A model generated the notes under the pieces. It was not told where the DNA came from. It ran no database searches and saw only the letters and a list, made by a program, of their open reading frames with translations. A stretch of 64,000 nt of DNA from Luteolibacter algae (GTDB lineage Bacteria > Verrucomicrobiota > Verrucomicrobiia > Verrucomicrobiales > Akkermansiaceae), in contig NZ_JBHUIT010000001.1 in the NCBI RefSeq assembly GCF_042683045.1, forward strand, positions 200,508 through 264,507. Direction: 5' to 3'. Below, piece after piece: positions 54,893 through 63,928 of this stretch. Within the stretch, counting starts at the first letter, position 1. The number at the start of each line of letters is the position of its first letter. The position numbers and the translations under genes are program-made.

Positions 54893-55768
54893 ATGTCCAA
54901 TTCACTCAAGATCGCCATCCCGAAAGGCAGCTTGCAAGAGCCGACCATCGAGCTTTTTGCAAAAGCAGGTTATGAAATCTATGTTTCATCCCGCGGCTAC
55001 CGACCGGCATCGAACGATCCTGAGTTGGATATCTATTTGATTCGGGCCCAGGAAATCGGTCGTTACCTCGGCCAAGGCTTCATCGATTGCGGTATCACCG
55101 GCCTCGATTGGGCGTCCGAAGGTGGGACCAGCCTCGTCGATTTGGCAGAGCTCCCATATTCCCGGGCGACAGTTAGACCGACACGTTGGGTGCTAGTGGT
55201 TCCCGAAGACTCACCAATCAAAACTCCACAAGATCTCGAAGGTAAGCGCATCGCCACAGAAGGTGTGGGTATTACCCAGCGCTATCTAGATAAACTCGGT
55301 ATTAAAGCCGAGGTAGAATTTTCCTGGGGTGCGACTGAGGTGAAAGTGCCTGATCTGGTGGATGCTATCGTGGATGTCACCGAAACCGGATCCTCCCTGA
55401 AGGCAAACCGTCTACGGATCGTCGACACTCTTCTGACGTCGTTCCCTCACTTTTACTCAAATCCTGCTGCAGCTGCGGATGCATGGAAGCGCGAAAAAAT
55501 GGAGCGCATTTCCATGCTTCTGAAATCAGCCATCTGCGCAAGAGACAAGGTAGGTCTGAAAATGAACCTTCCTGCTGACAGACTTAACGAGCTGCTGGAA
55601 AAACTTCCATCGCTGCGTCGCCCGACAGTTTCCAAGCTTTCCGAGGAGGGCTGGGTCGCTGTTGAAACCGTCATTGACGAGATTCTCGTAAGAGACATGA
55701 TCCCTGATCTCAAGAACTTGGGCGCTGAAGGAATCATCGAATATCCTCTTAACAAACTCGTCCCTTAA
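54893..55768 (+). CDS. hisG: ATP phosphoribosyltransferase, long form
   Basis: The 291-residue enzyme catalyses the first step of histidine synthesis. KIAIPKGSLQEPTIELFAKAGY and GLDWASEGG near the start, and the PRPP-site segment DAIVDVTETGSSLKANRL, are typical. The length and C-terminal ACT-like domain mark the long, hexameric, histidine-inhibited form, which does not need HisZ. It stands apart from other his genes. Confidence 0.95.
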   Translation: MSNSLKIAIPKGSLQEPTIELFAKAGYEIYVSSRGYRPASNDPELDIYLIRAQEIGRYLGQGFIDCGITGLDWASEGGTSLVDLAELPYSRATVRPTRWVLVVPEDSPIKTPQDLEGKRIATEGVGITQRYLDKLGIKAEVEFSWGATEVKVPDLVDAIVDVTETGSSLKANRLRIVDTLLTSFPHFYSNPAAAADAWKREKMERISMLLKSAICARDKVGLKMNLPADRLNELLEKLPSLRRPTVSKLSEEGWVAVETVIDEILVRDMIPDLKNLGAEGIIEYPLNKLVP

Positions 55769-55803
55769 TCCGTTTTCATTGAACCACAACCCCGTATAAT
55801 ACC

Positions 55804-55908
55804 ATGGGCTCTATTAAGAAACGCCGTAAAACAAAGATCAACAAGCACAAGCGCAAAAAGCGCATGAAGCAGAACCGCCATAAAAAGCGTCTCCGCTACA
55901 AGTCCTAG
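55804..55908 (+). CDS. 34-residue basic protein, COX24/AURKAIP1-like (mS38/bS22 type)
   Basis: The tiny ORF starts MGSIKKRRKTKINKHKRKK and continues with RMKQNRHKKRLRYKS; over half of its residues are Lys or Arg. The KINKHKRKKR pattern matches the C-terminal domain of COX24/AURKAIP1 (mitochondrial ribosomal mS38) and small bacterial relatives. It probably binds rRNA in the 30S subunit. It lies 35 bp after hisG and before a terminator, so it is expressed at least from the hisG transcript. It is short enough to be missed by gene finders. Confidence 0.85.
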   Translation: MGSIKKRRKTKINKHKRKKRMKQNRHKKRLRYKS

Positions 55909-55955
55909 TATATTGGGGGTTTTCCCCTGGTCCTTCTAGGGCAAGCAATTTGATC

Positions 55956-55999
55956 CACGCCGGGAACTCGTATATGCGGGTTTCCGGCGTGCTTTTTTT
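55956..55999 (+). terminator. Intrinsic terminator after the small basic protein gene
   Basis: CACGCCGG and CCGGCGTG are perfect 8-bp arms with a 20-nt loop, followed by C and seven T, 47 bp after the small gene. The next gene starts 29 bp later. Confidence 0.85.
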
Positions 56000-56028
56000 A
56001 CAGGGTGGCGTAATCTGGTAAATATCAT

Positions 56029-56826
56029 ATGAGCTTGCAGGTTATCGTGGATTTCAAAGTGGTTGATGAGACTGCGGACTGGGTGGTGGTGAATAAGCCT
56101 GCTCCTCTGATTGTCCACCCGGCAAACAACAAGCCGGAGCCCACTTTGCTGGGTGGATTGGAGCGTCTTTACACGTATGAGATTGAAAATGGAGCATGTC
56201 TCGGGATCGTGACGCGCTTGGATCGGGAGACTAGCGGATTGGTTCTGGTCGCAAAACATACCGCTGCGGCCAGGGAGTTAGGGATGATTTTTGAGAGGCG
56301 CGAGGCAAAGAAGGAATATTTAGCCATCGTCGCCGGTTGGCCTGACCGGGAGTCCTGGGTGGAGAATGGATCGATCTGCCGTGCAACTGAAGTCGGTGCC
56401 AGTAACATTTGGGTAAAGCAAATCGTAAGTAGCCGCGGAAAAGAATGTTCTACTAGGTTTGTGGTAGAGAAGCGGTTTGAGCGTCAGGATGAGCAATATG
56501 CGGTGGTCAGATGTTTCCCGTTAACCGGACGTATGCACCAAATACGAGTGCATCTGGCGCATTCGGGCCATCCGATCGTGGGAGACAAGCTCTATGGCGG
56601 ATCCGGTGAAGAGTATCTTGAATGGATGGAGAATGGCTGGAACGAAAGGTTGTCCCAAAAACTATTGTTGCCTCGCCAAGCACTGCACGCTGCAAAATTG
56701 TCGCTTGGATGGGCAGGGCGGGAGGTTCTATGGGAGGCGGAAATAGGTAAGGATCTCCAGGATTTTATAGACGGAAAAGAGGTCGGTTTTGCCGAAGGCG
56801 TTGTCAGTTGGAGTCGGCATGATTAG
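56029..56826 (+). CDS. RluA-family RNA pseudouridine synthase
   Basis: The 265-residue protein has the RluA block GIVTRLDRETSGLVLVAK with catalytic Asp65, WVVVNKPAPLIVHP near the N-terminus and PLTGRMHQIRVHLAHSGHPIVGD. No S4 domain is visible. It isomerises uridine in rRNA or tRNA; the exact site cannot be assigned from sequence. The next gene begins 9 bp after the stop. Confidence 0.92.
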   Translation: MSLQVIVDFKVVDETADWVVVNKPAPLIVHPANNKPEPTLLGGLERLYTYEIENGACLGIVTRLDRETSGLVLVAKHTAAARELGMIFERREAKKEYLAIVAGWPDRESWVENGSICRATEVGASNIWVKQIVSSRGKECSTRFVVEKRFERQDEQYAVVRCFPLTGRMHQIRVHLAHSGHPIVGDKLYGGSGEEYLEWMENGWNERLSQKLLLPRQALHAAKLSLGWAGREVLWEAEIGKDLQDFIDGKEVGFAEGVVSWSRHD

Positions 56827-56835
56827 TATCGGGGA

Positions 56836-57591
56836 ATGGCGATACTAAGCGAAATAGTCGGCTTCTTGGATGCAGAGCTAAGAACCTCAGAAATTCAGGA
56901 CTACCCGGGTGCTCTCAATGGACTGCAACTTCAGAACTCAGGAAGGATAACCAAAGTAATTTCCGCCGTAGATGCCTCATTGGCAGTAATTGAAGAAGCT
57001 GCTAAAACACCGGGTGCCCTGCTTCTGGTGCATCATGGATTGTTTTGGCAGGGCGCTCAGCCGATAACCGGACCTCGCTTTGGGAAGATCAAAGCCGCAA
57101 TAAATGCGGATCTGGCAATCTATTCCACTCATTTGCCTCTCGATATGCATCCGACCTTCGGTAATAATATCCTTTTGGCCAAAGCGATTGGTCTGCGGGA
57201 AGTGCGTACGGTTTTGCACAAAAAAGGTTGGCCAACGGGTGTGTGCGGGGTTTGGGATAGGAGTTCTGCCGAGCTGAAGGCTGCTGTCGCTGGAGCGGTG
57301 GGGCGGGAAATTGTTATTTGCGAAAGTAGTCGTGAAATAATCCGGGAAGTTGTCGTCATAACCGGCGGTGCTGCTTCGGAGGTTGCGGCCGTAGCTGACT
57401 TGGGAGTCGATGCATTCGTAACTGGTGAAGGGTCACATTGGACGTATGTAGAAGCTGAAGACCGTGATTTAACCCTCTTATACGCCGGGCACTATGCCAC
57501 GGAAACCTTCGGTGTCAGGGAATTGGGGGCAATTTTAGCGGACCGGTTCGGGTTGCCGGGCGAGTTCATCGATCGAATCGGTGGACTTTGA
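56836..57591 (+). CDS. Nif3-like dinuclear-metal protein (YbgI family)
   Basis: The 251-residue protein has the Nif3 metal-binding blocks LLLVHHGLFW (His-His) and YSTHLPLDMHPTFGNN, and late TGEGSHWTYVEAEDRDLTLLYAGHYATE with further ligands. Nif3 proteins form hexameric rings; the proposed GTP cyclohydrolase role is not settled. It is probably co-transcribed with the pseudouridine synthase. Confidence 0.92.
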   Translation: MAILSEIVGFLDAELRTSEIQDYPGALNGLQLQNSGRITKVISAVDASLAVIEEAAKTPGALLLVHHGLFWQGAQPITGPRFGKIKAAINADLAIYSTHLPLDMHPTFGNNILLAKAIGLREVRTVLHKKGWPTGVCGVWDRSSAELKAAVAGAVGREIVICESSREIIREVVVITGGAASEVAAVADLGVDAFVTGEGSHWTYVEAEDRDLTLLYAGHYATETFGVRELGAILADRFGLPGEFIDRIGGL

Positions 57592-57751
57592 TAGCGAGGG
57601 CGGGTCGAAAAAACGGACGGAAATCTACGATTTCATTACATAATTTTCGTGAAAATAGTATAAATGCCAAAAAAACAGTTACCCGGAGCGAAAATGGCAA
57701 AAAAAAGCTTGAAGGGTGGCTATGATCTGACAGATAAGTAGCCCCAACAAA

Positions 57752-57825
57752 GCGGGCATAGCTTAGTGGTAAAGCGCTATCCTTCCAAGTTAGACATGCG
57801 GGTTCGATTCCCGCTGCCCGCTCCA
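57752..57825 (+). tRNA. tRNA-Gly (anticodon TCC)
   Basis: The 74-nt cloverleaf has acceptor GCGGGCA/TGCCCGC, D-stem GCTT/AAGC, anticodon loop CTTCCAA, T-arm GCGGG-TTCGATT-CCCGC, discriminator T and encoded CCA. One T-T mismatch sits in the anticodon stem. It reads GGA/GGG codons. Confidence 0.95.
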
Positions 57826-57865
57826 TTTTCCCTTTCCAAAAATAAAACATCCAGCCAGACAACAT

Positions 57866-58402
57866 ATGAAAAATTCGTTAAAATCCCTGCTCGCTATCGC
57901 CGCTCTCGGTGTAGTGAGTGCTCAGGCGCAAGACTGCGACGCTATTGCGAAATCAGTGTCTTCAAAGATTTCCGATGACAAAAGTGAGGTCTTGAATGTT
58001 GTCTCCGAGCAAGTTGCTGAGTCGCCTGATTGTGCGTGTGATATCGTAAAAAGTGCAATCGCTGCTGCAAAAGCTGATAAGAATCTTGTGGGTGCGATTG
58101 TAGAGGCTGCAGGTAACGCTGCGCCAGGCAAGGTTAATACTATCGTTCAGTGTGCTGCTGCTGTGGCGCCGGATGCTGCGGTCCAAATTAATGCTGCTGC
58201 TGCTAATATCGGTGCTGGTGCTGCTGATGGTGCTCTAAGTCCCCTTGATTTTCCGGGTGATGTTGCTGGTGGCGATGTTGTCAATGGTGGTGACATGAAT
58301 AGCGGTTCCGGTGCTGGTAACGGAAGCACCTCCAATAATGGTGCAGTTTCCGCGCCAGTGAATGTGGTTCCAGAAGTGACCAATCCAAATCCTTCTTTGT
58401 AA
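57866..58402 (+). CDS. Small secreted Ala/Gly-rich protein, unknown function
   Basis: At 178 residues it has a signal peptide (LKSLLAIAALGVVSAQAQ). The mature region is Ala-rich and helical with four cysteines (Cys24, then a CAC pair near 56-58 and one near 93), which may form disulfides. A flexible Gly/Ser/Asn-rich tail follows from about 125. No family is recognised. It sits 43 bp before the beta-barrel gene and could be exported with the polysaccharide machinery. Confidence 0.8.
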   Translation: MKNSLKSLLAIAALGVVSAQAQDCDAIAKSVSSKISDDKSEVLNVVSEQVAESPDCACDIVKSAIAAAKADKNLVGAIVEAAGNAAPGKVNTIVQCAAAVAPDAAVQINAAAANIGAGAADGALSPLDFPGDVAGGDVVNGGDMNSGSGAGNGSTSNNGAVSAPVNVVPEVTNPNPSL

Positions 58403-58445
58403 TAACGGTAAGGTAAATACTTTAGAAAACACCCAATTCAATTTC

Positions 58446-59681
58446 ATGAAAACCAAAACTGCACTCAGTCTCATTACTGCACTTACCGCGTCGATGGCGT
58501 ATGGTAAAGGTCTTTACTATGTTCCGAATGATACGGAGGAATCTGTGCCGATCTCTTGGAGTGTCGGTGTGAATGCTATCTGGGATGATAATACTACTCC
58601 TGGTGGTGCTACTGATGGTGATGAGACATTCTCTCTGAATCCATATGTTGGTCTTTCGTTTGTAAGTGTTACTCCTCAGACAACTTGGGATGTTTATGCC
58701 CGTTTAGGTGTGATTTATTATCTTGATGAGCCGAGTGCTGCTGGTTCCGATGATACATATGGTCAGGCCCGTGTCGGTGTGAATCTTACCCATCGTTTCA
58801 ATGAGCGTCTTCGCCTCACTAGTCGCAACTTCCTTTCATATGAGCTGGAGCCGGATTACTCATATGGCTTCGCTACGACCCGTCAACTGGGTGAGTATCT
58901 TTACTGGCAGACAGATAATGCTCTCGGTTACCGGTGGACAGAGCGCTTTGCGACCTACACAGGTTTTGAGCTGACTGGTCTTGATTACGATAATGTTGCC
59001 AACCAGGATCGTTTTACTTGGACGCTTTACAATCAGTTCCGTTATCAGCTAAGTCCACAAACTGTTGCAACTGCTACCTATCGCTACTCTCAAACTGATG
59101 CTGATGGTCTTGCGCAAGACTCGAATGATCAGTTCCTTCTGGTCGGTCTCGAGCATCGCTTCAGCCCAAGCACAATCCTTGTTGCAAATGCTGGTGCACA
59201 AATCCGCGATGTCGATGGTGGTGATAATTCAACCAATCCATATCTCGAGCTAACACTTCGTTCGCAAATCAATCAGCAGTTCAGCGTTCGTGGTTTCGTT
59301 CGCTACGGTGCGGAAGTATATGATACTGTTCAGTCAGTTCCTGGGCTTCCGTTCTTTGATAGTGGTCTTGCTGAATTCGATAGCCGCCTAACACTCCGTG
59401 TAGGTGTTTCCGGTGAGTATCAGATCTCTCCTTCCCTTTCGATCTTTGGTGGTGTTGATGTGATCAATACATCCTATGAAGATGGGCGTGGAGTTATCTC
59501 CGGAGCCCAAACGGGTGACAAGGATGAGACTCTCGTGAATGCCTATGTTGGCGCTTCCTTGAAGCTTACCGAGTATCTCTATGGAACTCTCTCATATAAC
59601 TTCACTAACTCCGACTCTGACCTGGTAAACCGCGATTACGATCGTAACCGCGTTAACCTCGGACTTCGCGCTGAGTTTTGA
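58446..59681 (+). CDS. Outer-membrane beta-barrel protein
   Basis: The 411-residue protein has a signal peptide (LITALTASMAYG). Then come many alternating amphipathic strands ending in aromatic residues (TWDVYARLGVIYYLD, RLRLTSRNFLSYELEP, SVRGFVRYGAEVYD, NRVNLGLRAEF), with terminal Phe as the BAM recognition signal. It resembles exopolysaccharide-associated barrels more than porins. It is placed directly before a Wzc-like protein and a short OPX protein, so a role as polysaccharide pore is proposed. A terminator follows. Confidence 0.85.
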   Translation: MKTKTALSLITALTASMAYGKGLYYVPNDTEESVPISWSVGVNAIWDDNTTPGGATDGDETFSLNPYVGLSFVSVTPQTTWDVYARLGVIYYLDEPSAAGSDDTYGQARVGVNLTHRFNERLRLTSRNFLSYELEPDYSYGFATTRQLGEYLYWQTDNALGYRWTERFATYTGFELTGLDYDNVANQDRFTWTLYNQFRYQLSPQTVATATYRYSQTDADGLAQDSNDQFLLVGLEHRFSPSTILVANAGAQIRDVDGGDNSTNPYLELTLRSQINQQFSVRGFVRYGAEVYDTVQSVPGLPFFDSGLAEFDSRLTLRVGVSGEYQISPSLSIFGGVDVINTSYEDGRGVISGAQTGDKDETLVNAYVGASLKLTEYLYGTLSYNFTNSDSDLVNRDYDRNRVNLGLRAEF

Positions 59682-59733
59682 TCGAATCTCTTGAGAGATA
59701 AGAACAAAATTTACTGTTAGTTTAAATTTTATG

Positions 59734-59767
59734 ACTCCCGCAGTGTTTGGCATTGCGGGAGTTTTTT
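59734..59767 (+). terminator. Intrinsic terminator after the beta-barrel gene
   Basis: ACTCCCGCA and TGCGGGAGT are perfect 9-bp arms around an 11-nt loop, running into six T. The Wzc-like gene starts 40 bp later and so needs its own promoter or read-through. Confidence 0.93.
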
Positions 59768-59806
59768 ATTAGCGTATTTTGGTGTCCTCTTAATTTCTAG
59801 TCCTTT

Positions 59807-61957
59807 ATGAACCCATCCCAACAGCAAAACGAAGCTTCTTTACACGCCGTCGACTACTGGCAGGTGATTAAAAATCGCTATGGAGTGATTCTTTTAACAC
59901 TCTTGTTAGTATTTATGACTGCATCGGTAATTACCTACGTAATGCCAAAAAAATACGAAAGTTTCGCGACGATCGAGGTTAAGCCGAGAGGACGGACAAT
60001 TGATCCATTGGATGGTGTAGTAGGAAATAGGATGCCAACAATGACTCCTCAATTCTTCGGCACGGAGTTCGAAAAAATTAAGAGCCGGAATTCCTTATCT
60101 CGGGTCGTTGAGAAGCTTGATCTGAACAATAAATGGGGTGTTAGCCCGGAAATGGCCCTCCAGATCCTTAAAAACATCGTCAATACTCAAAATATTCGCG
60201 GCACAGATTTGATTTCGATTACGGTTCGTCATCAGGTTAAAGAGGACGCGCGTGATATCACTCAAGAAGTTGCCGAGTCTTATAAAGAGTATAGGACGGA
60301 GCTTGAGAGTAAGAGCTTGGAAAAAGGGATTAGCGAATTGAGACGCGCAGTTAGAGATCAGGAGGATAAAGTCGAAGAGGATCGAAAGATCCTTACAACA
60401 ATTAGCCGGACAAAAGATATCGTCTATAGTGGCGATCGGAACTTTTCCAGAGCTGGTGGAATTGAAGAAGATGAAAATAGAATCTTTTCTTTGAATGAGT
60501 ATTCTAAGATTGAAAGCGAAAAAATGCAGCTTGAGTCCCAGATTCAAAGCTTACTCAGTTATGATAGCGAGCAGTTGTTAATTTATGCTTCAGGATTGGA
60601 TCTTCCGGATAACGTCATCAAGTCACTCTATCCCCAATATCTTGAACTCAAGCGTCAGATTGACGGTTTGAGGGCAAGCGGATTAGGTGAGCGCCATCCC
60701 AGTGTAGTTACCAACCAGCGAGTATTGACAACCATGAAGGATCAGCTGGACGAGGGCGTGATCAACCTCCGGGCTCGTCTTGAAGGTCAGTTGGAGATGG
60801 CTAAAGAACGTCTTGCTAAAGCTGAGGTCAAAAAAGAGGAGGCTAAGAAAGAGGCGGTAGAGGGCAATATCGACAAACAGGATTATGACGATGCCAAAAG
60901 AGCCTTCGAGACTGATCAAGCTCTGCTGGAACAAATGAAGCTGAAGCTCATTAGTGCTGAAATCGATGATAACATCACAGAAGACACCATTGTCGTCCAT
61001 GATAAACCAGTAATTGCCGAGTCCCCTGTCAGTCCTAATGTGACCCTCAACCTTGTGCTGGGTGCAGTCGTAGGTTTGATTTTCGGAGTGGGAATCGCGT
61101 TTTTCCTCGAGTATCTAGATACCTCGGTAAAAAGCCTGGAAGATGTCGAACGTTACCTCCAGGTTCCGGTCCTTGCTGTTATACCAAAGGATGTCGGTGT
61201 TCTACATAAACAAAATGGGATGAGCCCGGATGCGGAAGCTTACCGTATTTTGCGGACGAATATTGAATTCAACCGAAAGAATCCCGAGGACAATGCTATT
61301 ACTGTGGTTTCGGGTGGTGCTGGAGAGGGTAAATCCACGACTCTGGTGAACCTGGCTTACATCTGTGCCCAAGGTGGCTACACAACATTGATGATCGATG
61401 CGGATTTACGACGCCCGCGCTTGCATACATTCTTTGATATCAACAATTCGGTCGGTTTGACGAACTTTCTGACGACCGAGCTTATGCTGGAGGATGTTAT
61501 TCTTCAGACACCAGTTGATAATCTTTACTTTATGCCTTCGGGTATTCTTCCCGCAGATGCGGCAGGAATTCTTAACTCAAGACGTATGTCAGAGCTGATC
61601 CAGGATGTGAAACAGCGCTTTGACTTGGTGTTGGTCGACAGCCCTCCGATTCTTGGGGTCAGTGACGCTTCGGTTCTGGCAAGTGAAGCAGATCTTACGA
61701 TGATCGTTGTCCAACACCGGAAGCTTCCCCGCAATATGCTTATCCGCGTAAAACAAGCAGTTGAGAACGTAGGTGGGCACGTCATCGGCGTAGTTCTCAA
61801 TAATGTCGATGTTCGAAGTGACAGTCAGTATCAATACTACACAAGTTACTACACCTATTATGCACCGGCCGAATCCCAGATCGGACCTCCAGTAGCTAGT
61901 GGGTCGGGGTCAGCTTCATCCAGTGCCGACTCTTCCAAAGAATCTGACTTGTATTGA
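59807..61957 (+). CDS. Polysaccharide co-polymerase with BY-kinase domain (Wzc-like)
   Basis: The 716-residue protein begins with a Wzz domain and a first transmembrane helix (VILLTLLLVFMTASVITYV, about 28-46). A long periplasmic coiled coil (about 150-390) and a second helix (LVLGAVVGLIFGVGIAFFLEYL) follow. The cytoplasmic tyrosine kinase has Walker A GGAGEGKST (about 503-511), Walker A' LMIDADLRRPRL (about 530) and Walker B LVLVDSPP (about 606). A Tyr-rich tail (YQYYTSYYTYY, about 675-686) is autophosphorylated in this family to control chain length and export. The OPX gene follows after 49 bp. Confidence 0.95.
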   Translation: MNPSQQQNEASLHAVDYWQVIKNRYGVILLTLLLVFMTASVITYVMPKKYESFATIEVKPRGRTIDPLDGVVGNRMPTMTPQFFGTEFEKIKSRNSLSRVVEKLDLNNKWGVSPEMALQILKNIVNTQNIRGTDLISITVRHQVKEDARDITQEVAESYKEYRTELESKSLEKGISELRRAVRDQEDKVEEDRKILTTISRTKDIVYSGDRNFSRAGGIEEDENRIFSLNEYSKIESEKMQLESQIQSLLSYDSEQLLIYASGLDLPDNVIKSLYPQYLELKRQIDGLRASGLGERHPSVVTNQRVLTTMKDQLDEGVINLRARLEGQLEMAKERLAKAEVKKEEAKKEAVEGNIDKQDYDDAKRAFETDQALLEQMKLKLISAEIDDNITEDTIVVHDKPVIAESPVSPNVTLNLVLGAVVGLIFGVGIAFFLEYLDTSVKSLEDVERYLQVPVLAVIPKDVGVLHKQNGMSPDAEAYRILRTNIEFNRKNPEDNAITVVSGGAGEGKSTTLVNLAYICAQGGYTTLMIDADLRRPRLHTFFDINNSVGLTNFLTTELMLEDVILQTPVDNLYFMPSGILPADAAGILNSRRMSELIQDVKQRFDLVLVDSPPILGVSDASVLASEADLTMIVVQHRKLPRNMLIRVKQAVENVGGHVIGVVLNNVDVRSDSQYQYYTSYYTYYAPAESQIGPPVASGSGSASSSADSSKESDLY

Positions 61958-62006
61958 GGTCCCCAAGAACTTATCCTATCTATTCAATCTTTGTATTTTC
62001 AATATT

Positions 62007-62570
62007 ATGAACCTAAGATCTATTTTTATAGCGTTTCTAGCGATATTAGGCTTGATCACGCCCACCATGGCTCAAATCCAGTCGGGACAGGCAGTTCAGA
62101 TTACGATTATGGGAGTTCCCGCTGAGGAAAAACAAAAGATAGATGCTGTCTATCCAGTTTCTCAAAGCGGAACGGTCAATATGCCTTTTATCGGAGTAGT
62201 GCGAGCATCCGGGTTGCAGCCTGAGACGTTAGCTGCCTCGATACAGAATGCCTATCGAGCCGCGCAAATTTACACGAATCCGACGATACAGGTGATCGCG
62301 TCCAGCGGGGACACCCTCGTCGAGCAAATGGTTCACATTGGGGGGCAAGTCCGCCGACCCGGCCCAGCAAAATATAGCAGCAATCTTACCATCTATCAGG
62401 CAGTGCAAGCGGCTGGTGGAGCAACTGAATTTGGTAGTCTCAAGCGGGTTAAACTGTATCGCAATGGTAAAACACAGGTGTTCGACCTGACAAACCCGCA
62501 GTTTATGAGGGTGCCACTGAAACCGGACGATACAATCGAAGTTCCTCAGAAAAACTGGTTGGGTCAATAA
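62007..62570 (+). CDS. Short polysaccharide export (OPX) protein, no C-terminal pore domain
   Basis: The protein has 187 residues from ATG 62007, where a signal peptide begins (SIFIAFLAILGLITPTMAQ). An earlier in-frame start would overlap the kinase gene and lacks a signal. The Poly_export domain (VQITIMGVPAEEKQKIDAVYP, GTVNMPFIGVVRASGLQPETLA) is followed by one SLBB-like domain (VHIGGQVRRPGPAKY, TIYQAVQAAGGATEF). There is no lipobox Cys and no C-terminal amphipathic helix such as forms the Wza outer-membrane pore. Confidence 0.9.
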   Translation: MNLRSIFIAFLAILGLITPTMAQIQSGQAVQITIMGVPAEEKQKIDAVYPVSQSGTVNMPFIGVVRASGLQPETLAASIQNAYRAAQIYTNPTIQVIASSGDTLVEQMVHIGGQVRRPGPAKYSSNLTIYQAVQAAGGATEFGSLKRVKLYRNGKTQVFDLTNPQFMRVPLKPDDTIEVPQKNWLGQ

Positions 62571-62620
62571 GTCTGGCAGATTTCGTCCAGAATTGGTTGT
62601 TCAATCAATTCCAGAGCGCC

Positions 62621-63295
62621 ATGAAATACGGAGCTATCGGTTTAGCCATCTTCTATTTCATGACGCTCTTTTTATATGGTGAAGAGGTCCCGAAGGATAT
62701 TCTGTTAGGCCTATCCGATGAGGAATTCAGGATAAGAGAAAATGCGGAGAGGAAATTAGCGGCATGGCTCGATACTGAAAAAACACCAGCTTTGAAGGCT
62801 GTAAAGGCGTTGGCAGATGGATCCGATGATCCTGAAGTTCGAAACCGATGTCTTACAGTGCTCAAGATGATGAGCGATCGAAGCTATCTACGTTCTGGAA
62901 GTGGTTATTTGGGGATACAGCTCACAGAGCAGAGGTTTAAACTAGCAGAAGATGACGAAAAAAGAGTCGTGATCCGCGTTTTGTTTGTAGTGCCCCAGAG
63001 TCCCGCTGACCAATTTGGCCTCCTGCCTGGAGATCTAATTTTAGAGTTGAACAGGAGAAAGTGGGATCAAGAGGGGGCCTCGGAGAACTTCCGGGAATTG
63101 ATAGCTGCGCGAAACCCTTTGGAGGAAGTATCACTGTTGGTTCAACGAGGAAATGACAAGCCTCATGAGATCAAGATTCGTTTGGGAAAAAGGCCTGAAT
63201 TTGAAGGGGATTTTGAGATGAGTTTAAAGCCCGAGATAAGGGACAAGATGGCAAAAGAACGCTTCTTCGAGGCTTGGTTGGAAAATTTGGAATAG
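62621..63295 (+). CDS. Membrane-anchored HEAT-like/PDZ protein
   Basis: It has 224 residues from ATG 62621, just after the OPX gene (50-bp gap). A TTG at 62597 is possible but less likely. An N-terminal hydrophobic segment (AIGLAIFYFMTLFLYG) acts as signal or anchor. A helical HEAT-like part (ILLGLSDEEFRIRENAERKL) is followed by a PDZ domain (YLGIQLTEQRFKL, VVPQSPADQFGLLPGDLILELN). No protease motif is present. It may act as adaptor for the export system; function unknown. Confidence 0.75.
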   Translation: MKYGAIGLAIFYFMTLFLYGEEVPKDILLGLSDEEFRIRENAERKLAAWLDTEKTPALKAVKALADGSDDPEVRNRCLTVLKMMSDRSYLRSGSGYLGIQLTEQRFKLAEDDEKRVVIRVLFVVPQSPADQFGLLPGDLILELNRRKWDQEGASENFRELIAARNPLEEVSLLVQRGNDKPHEIKIRLGKRPEFEGDFEMSLKPEIRDKMAKERFFEAWLENLE

Positions 63296-63311
63296 CTTTT
63301 CGGTATGCGGA

Positions 63312-63878
63312 TCAACTCAGTATTCGGTCCCGATCTGCCTTAGTCAAAATTCTCCAGGTTCCTGAAAGCAAATTATGATCCTGGAAATTACCAATTTTGG
63401 TCCTCATTAGGCGTAAAGTGGGGTGCCCGACTGCGGCTGTCATTCGTCTGACTTGACGATTTTTTCCCTCTATCAACTCGATTTGGATCCACACATCCGG
63501 TATATTCTTTCGAACACGTATGGGCGGGATCCTTTCGGGTATTTGCGGCTGGGGGGAGAGTATTTTTGCGATGCAAGGTAAACAGAGATGGTTCTTAACT
63601 TTGATTGAACCATTGGAGAGCCTCTGTAGATCGGCTTCATCCGGAATACCTTCGACCTGAACCCAATAGATGCGGACATGCGCATGCTCGGGATCGAGTA
63701 GCTTATTATTTAAAGCCGGCTCATCTGATAGAAGTAGTAGTCCTTCGGAATCCATATCCAAACGGCCTAGCGGATATACGCCTTTCGGAAAATTGAACTC
63801 GGCTAAGGTTCTTTGTCCGGGCTGGTCGGGTGTGAATTGGCAAAGGACTCCGTAAGGTTTGTGAAACGCGATAAGCAC
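63312..63878 (-). CDS. rluE: 23S rRNA pseudouridine synthase, RluE-type
   Basis: The 188-residue protein has AFHKPYGVLCQF, the catalytic block PLGRLDMDSEGLLLLSD with Asp41, and EGKNRQVRRMTAAVGHPTLRL. The lack of an S4 domain and the length match RluE, which modifies a uridine in 23S rRNA domain V; RsuA is the near alternative. It is convergent with the PDZ gene (16-bp gap). Confidence 0.9.
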   Translation of the reverse strand: MLIAFHKPYGVLCQFTPDQPGQRTLAEFNFPKGVYPLGRLDMDSEGLLLLSDEPALNNKLLDPEHAHVRIYWVQVEGIPDEADLQRLSNGSIKVKNHLCLPCIAKILSPQPQIPERIPPIRVRKNIPDVWIQIELIEGKNRQVRRMTAAVGHPTLRLMRTKIGNFQDHNLLSGTWRILTKADRDRILS

Positions 63879-63928
63879 GTCTCAGAATAAATAGCGCAGA
63901 TGTTTTTGAAAAGACGTTTGGAAGGTTG

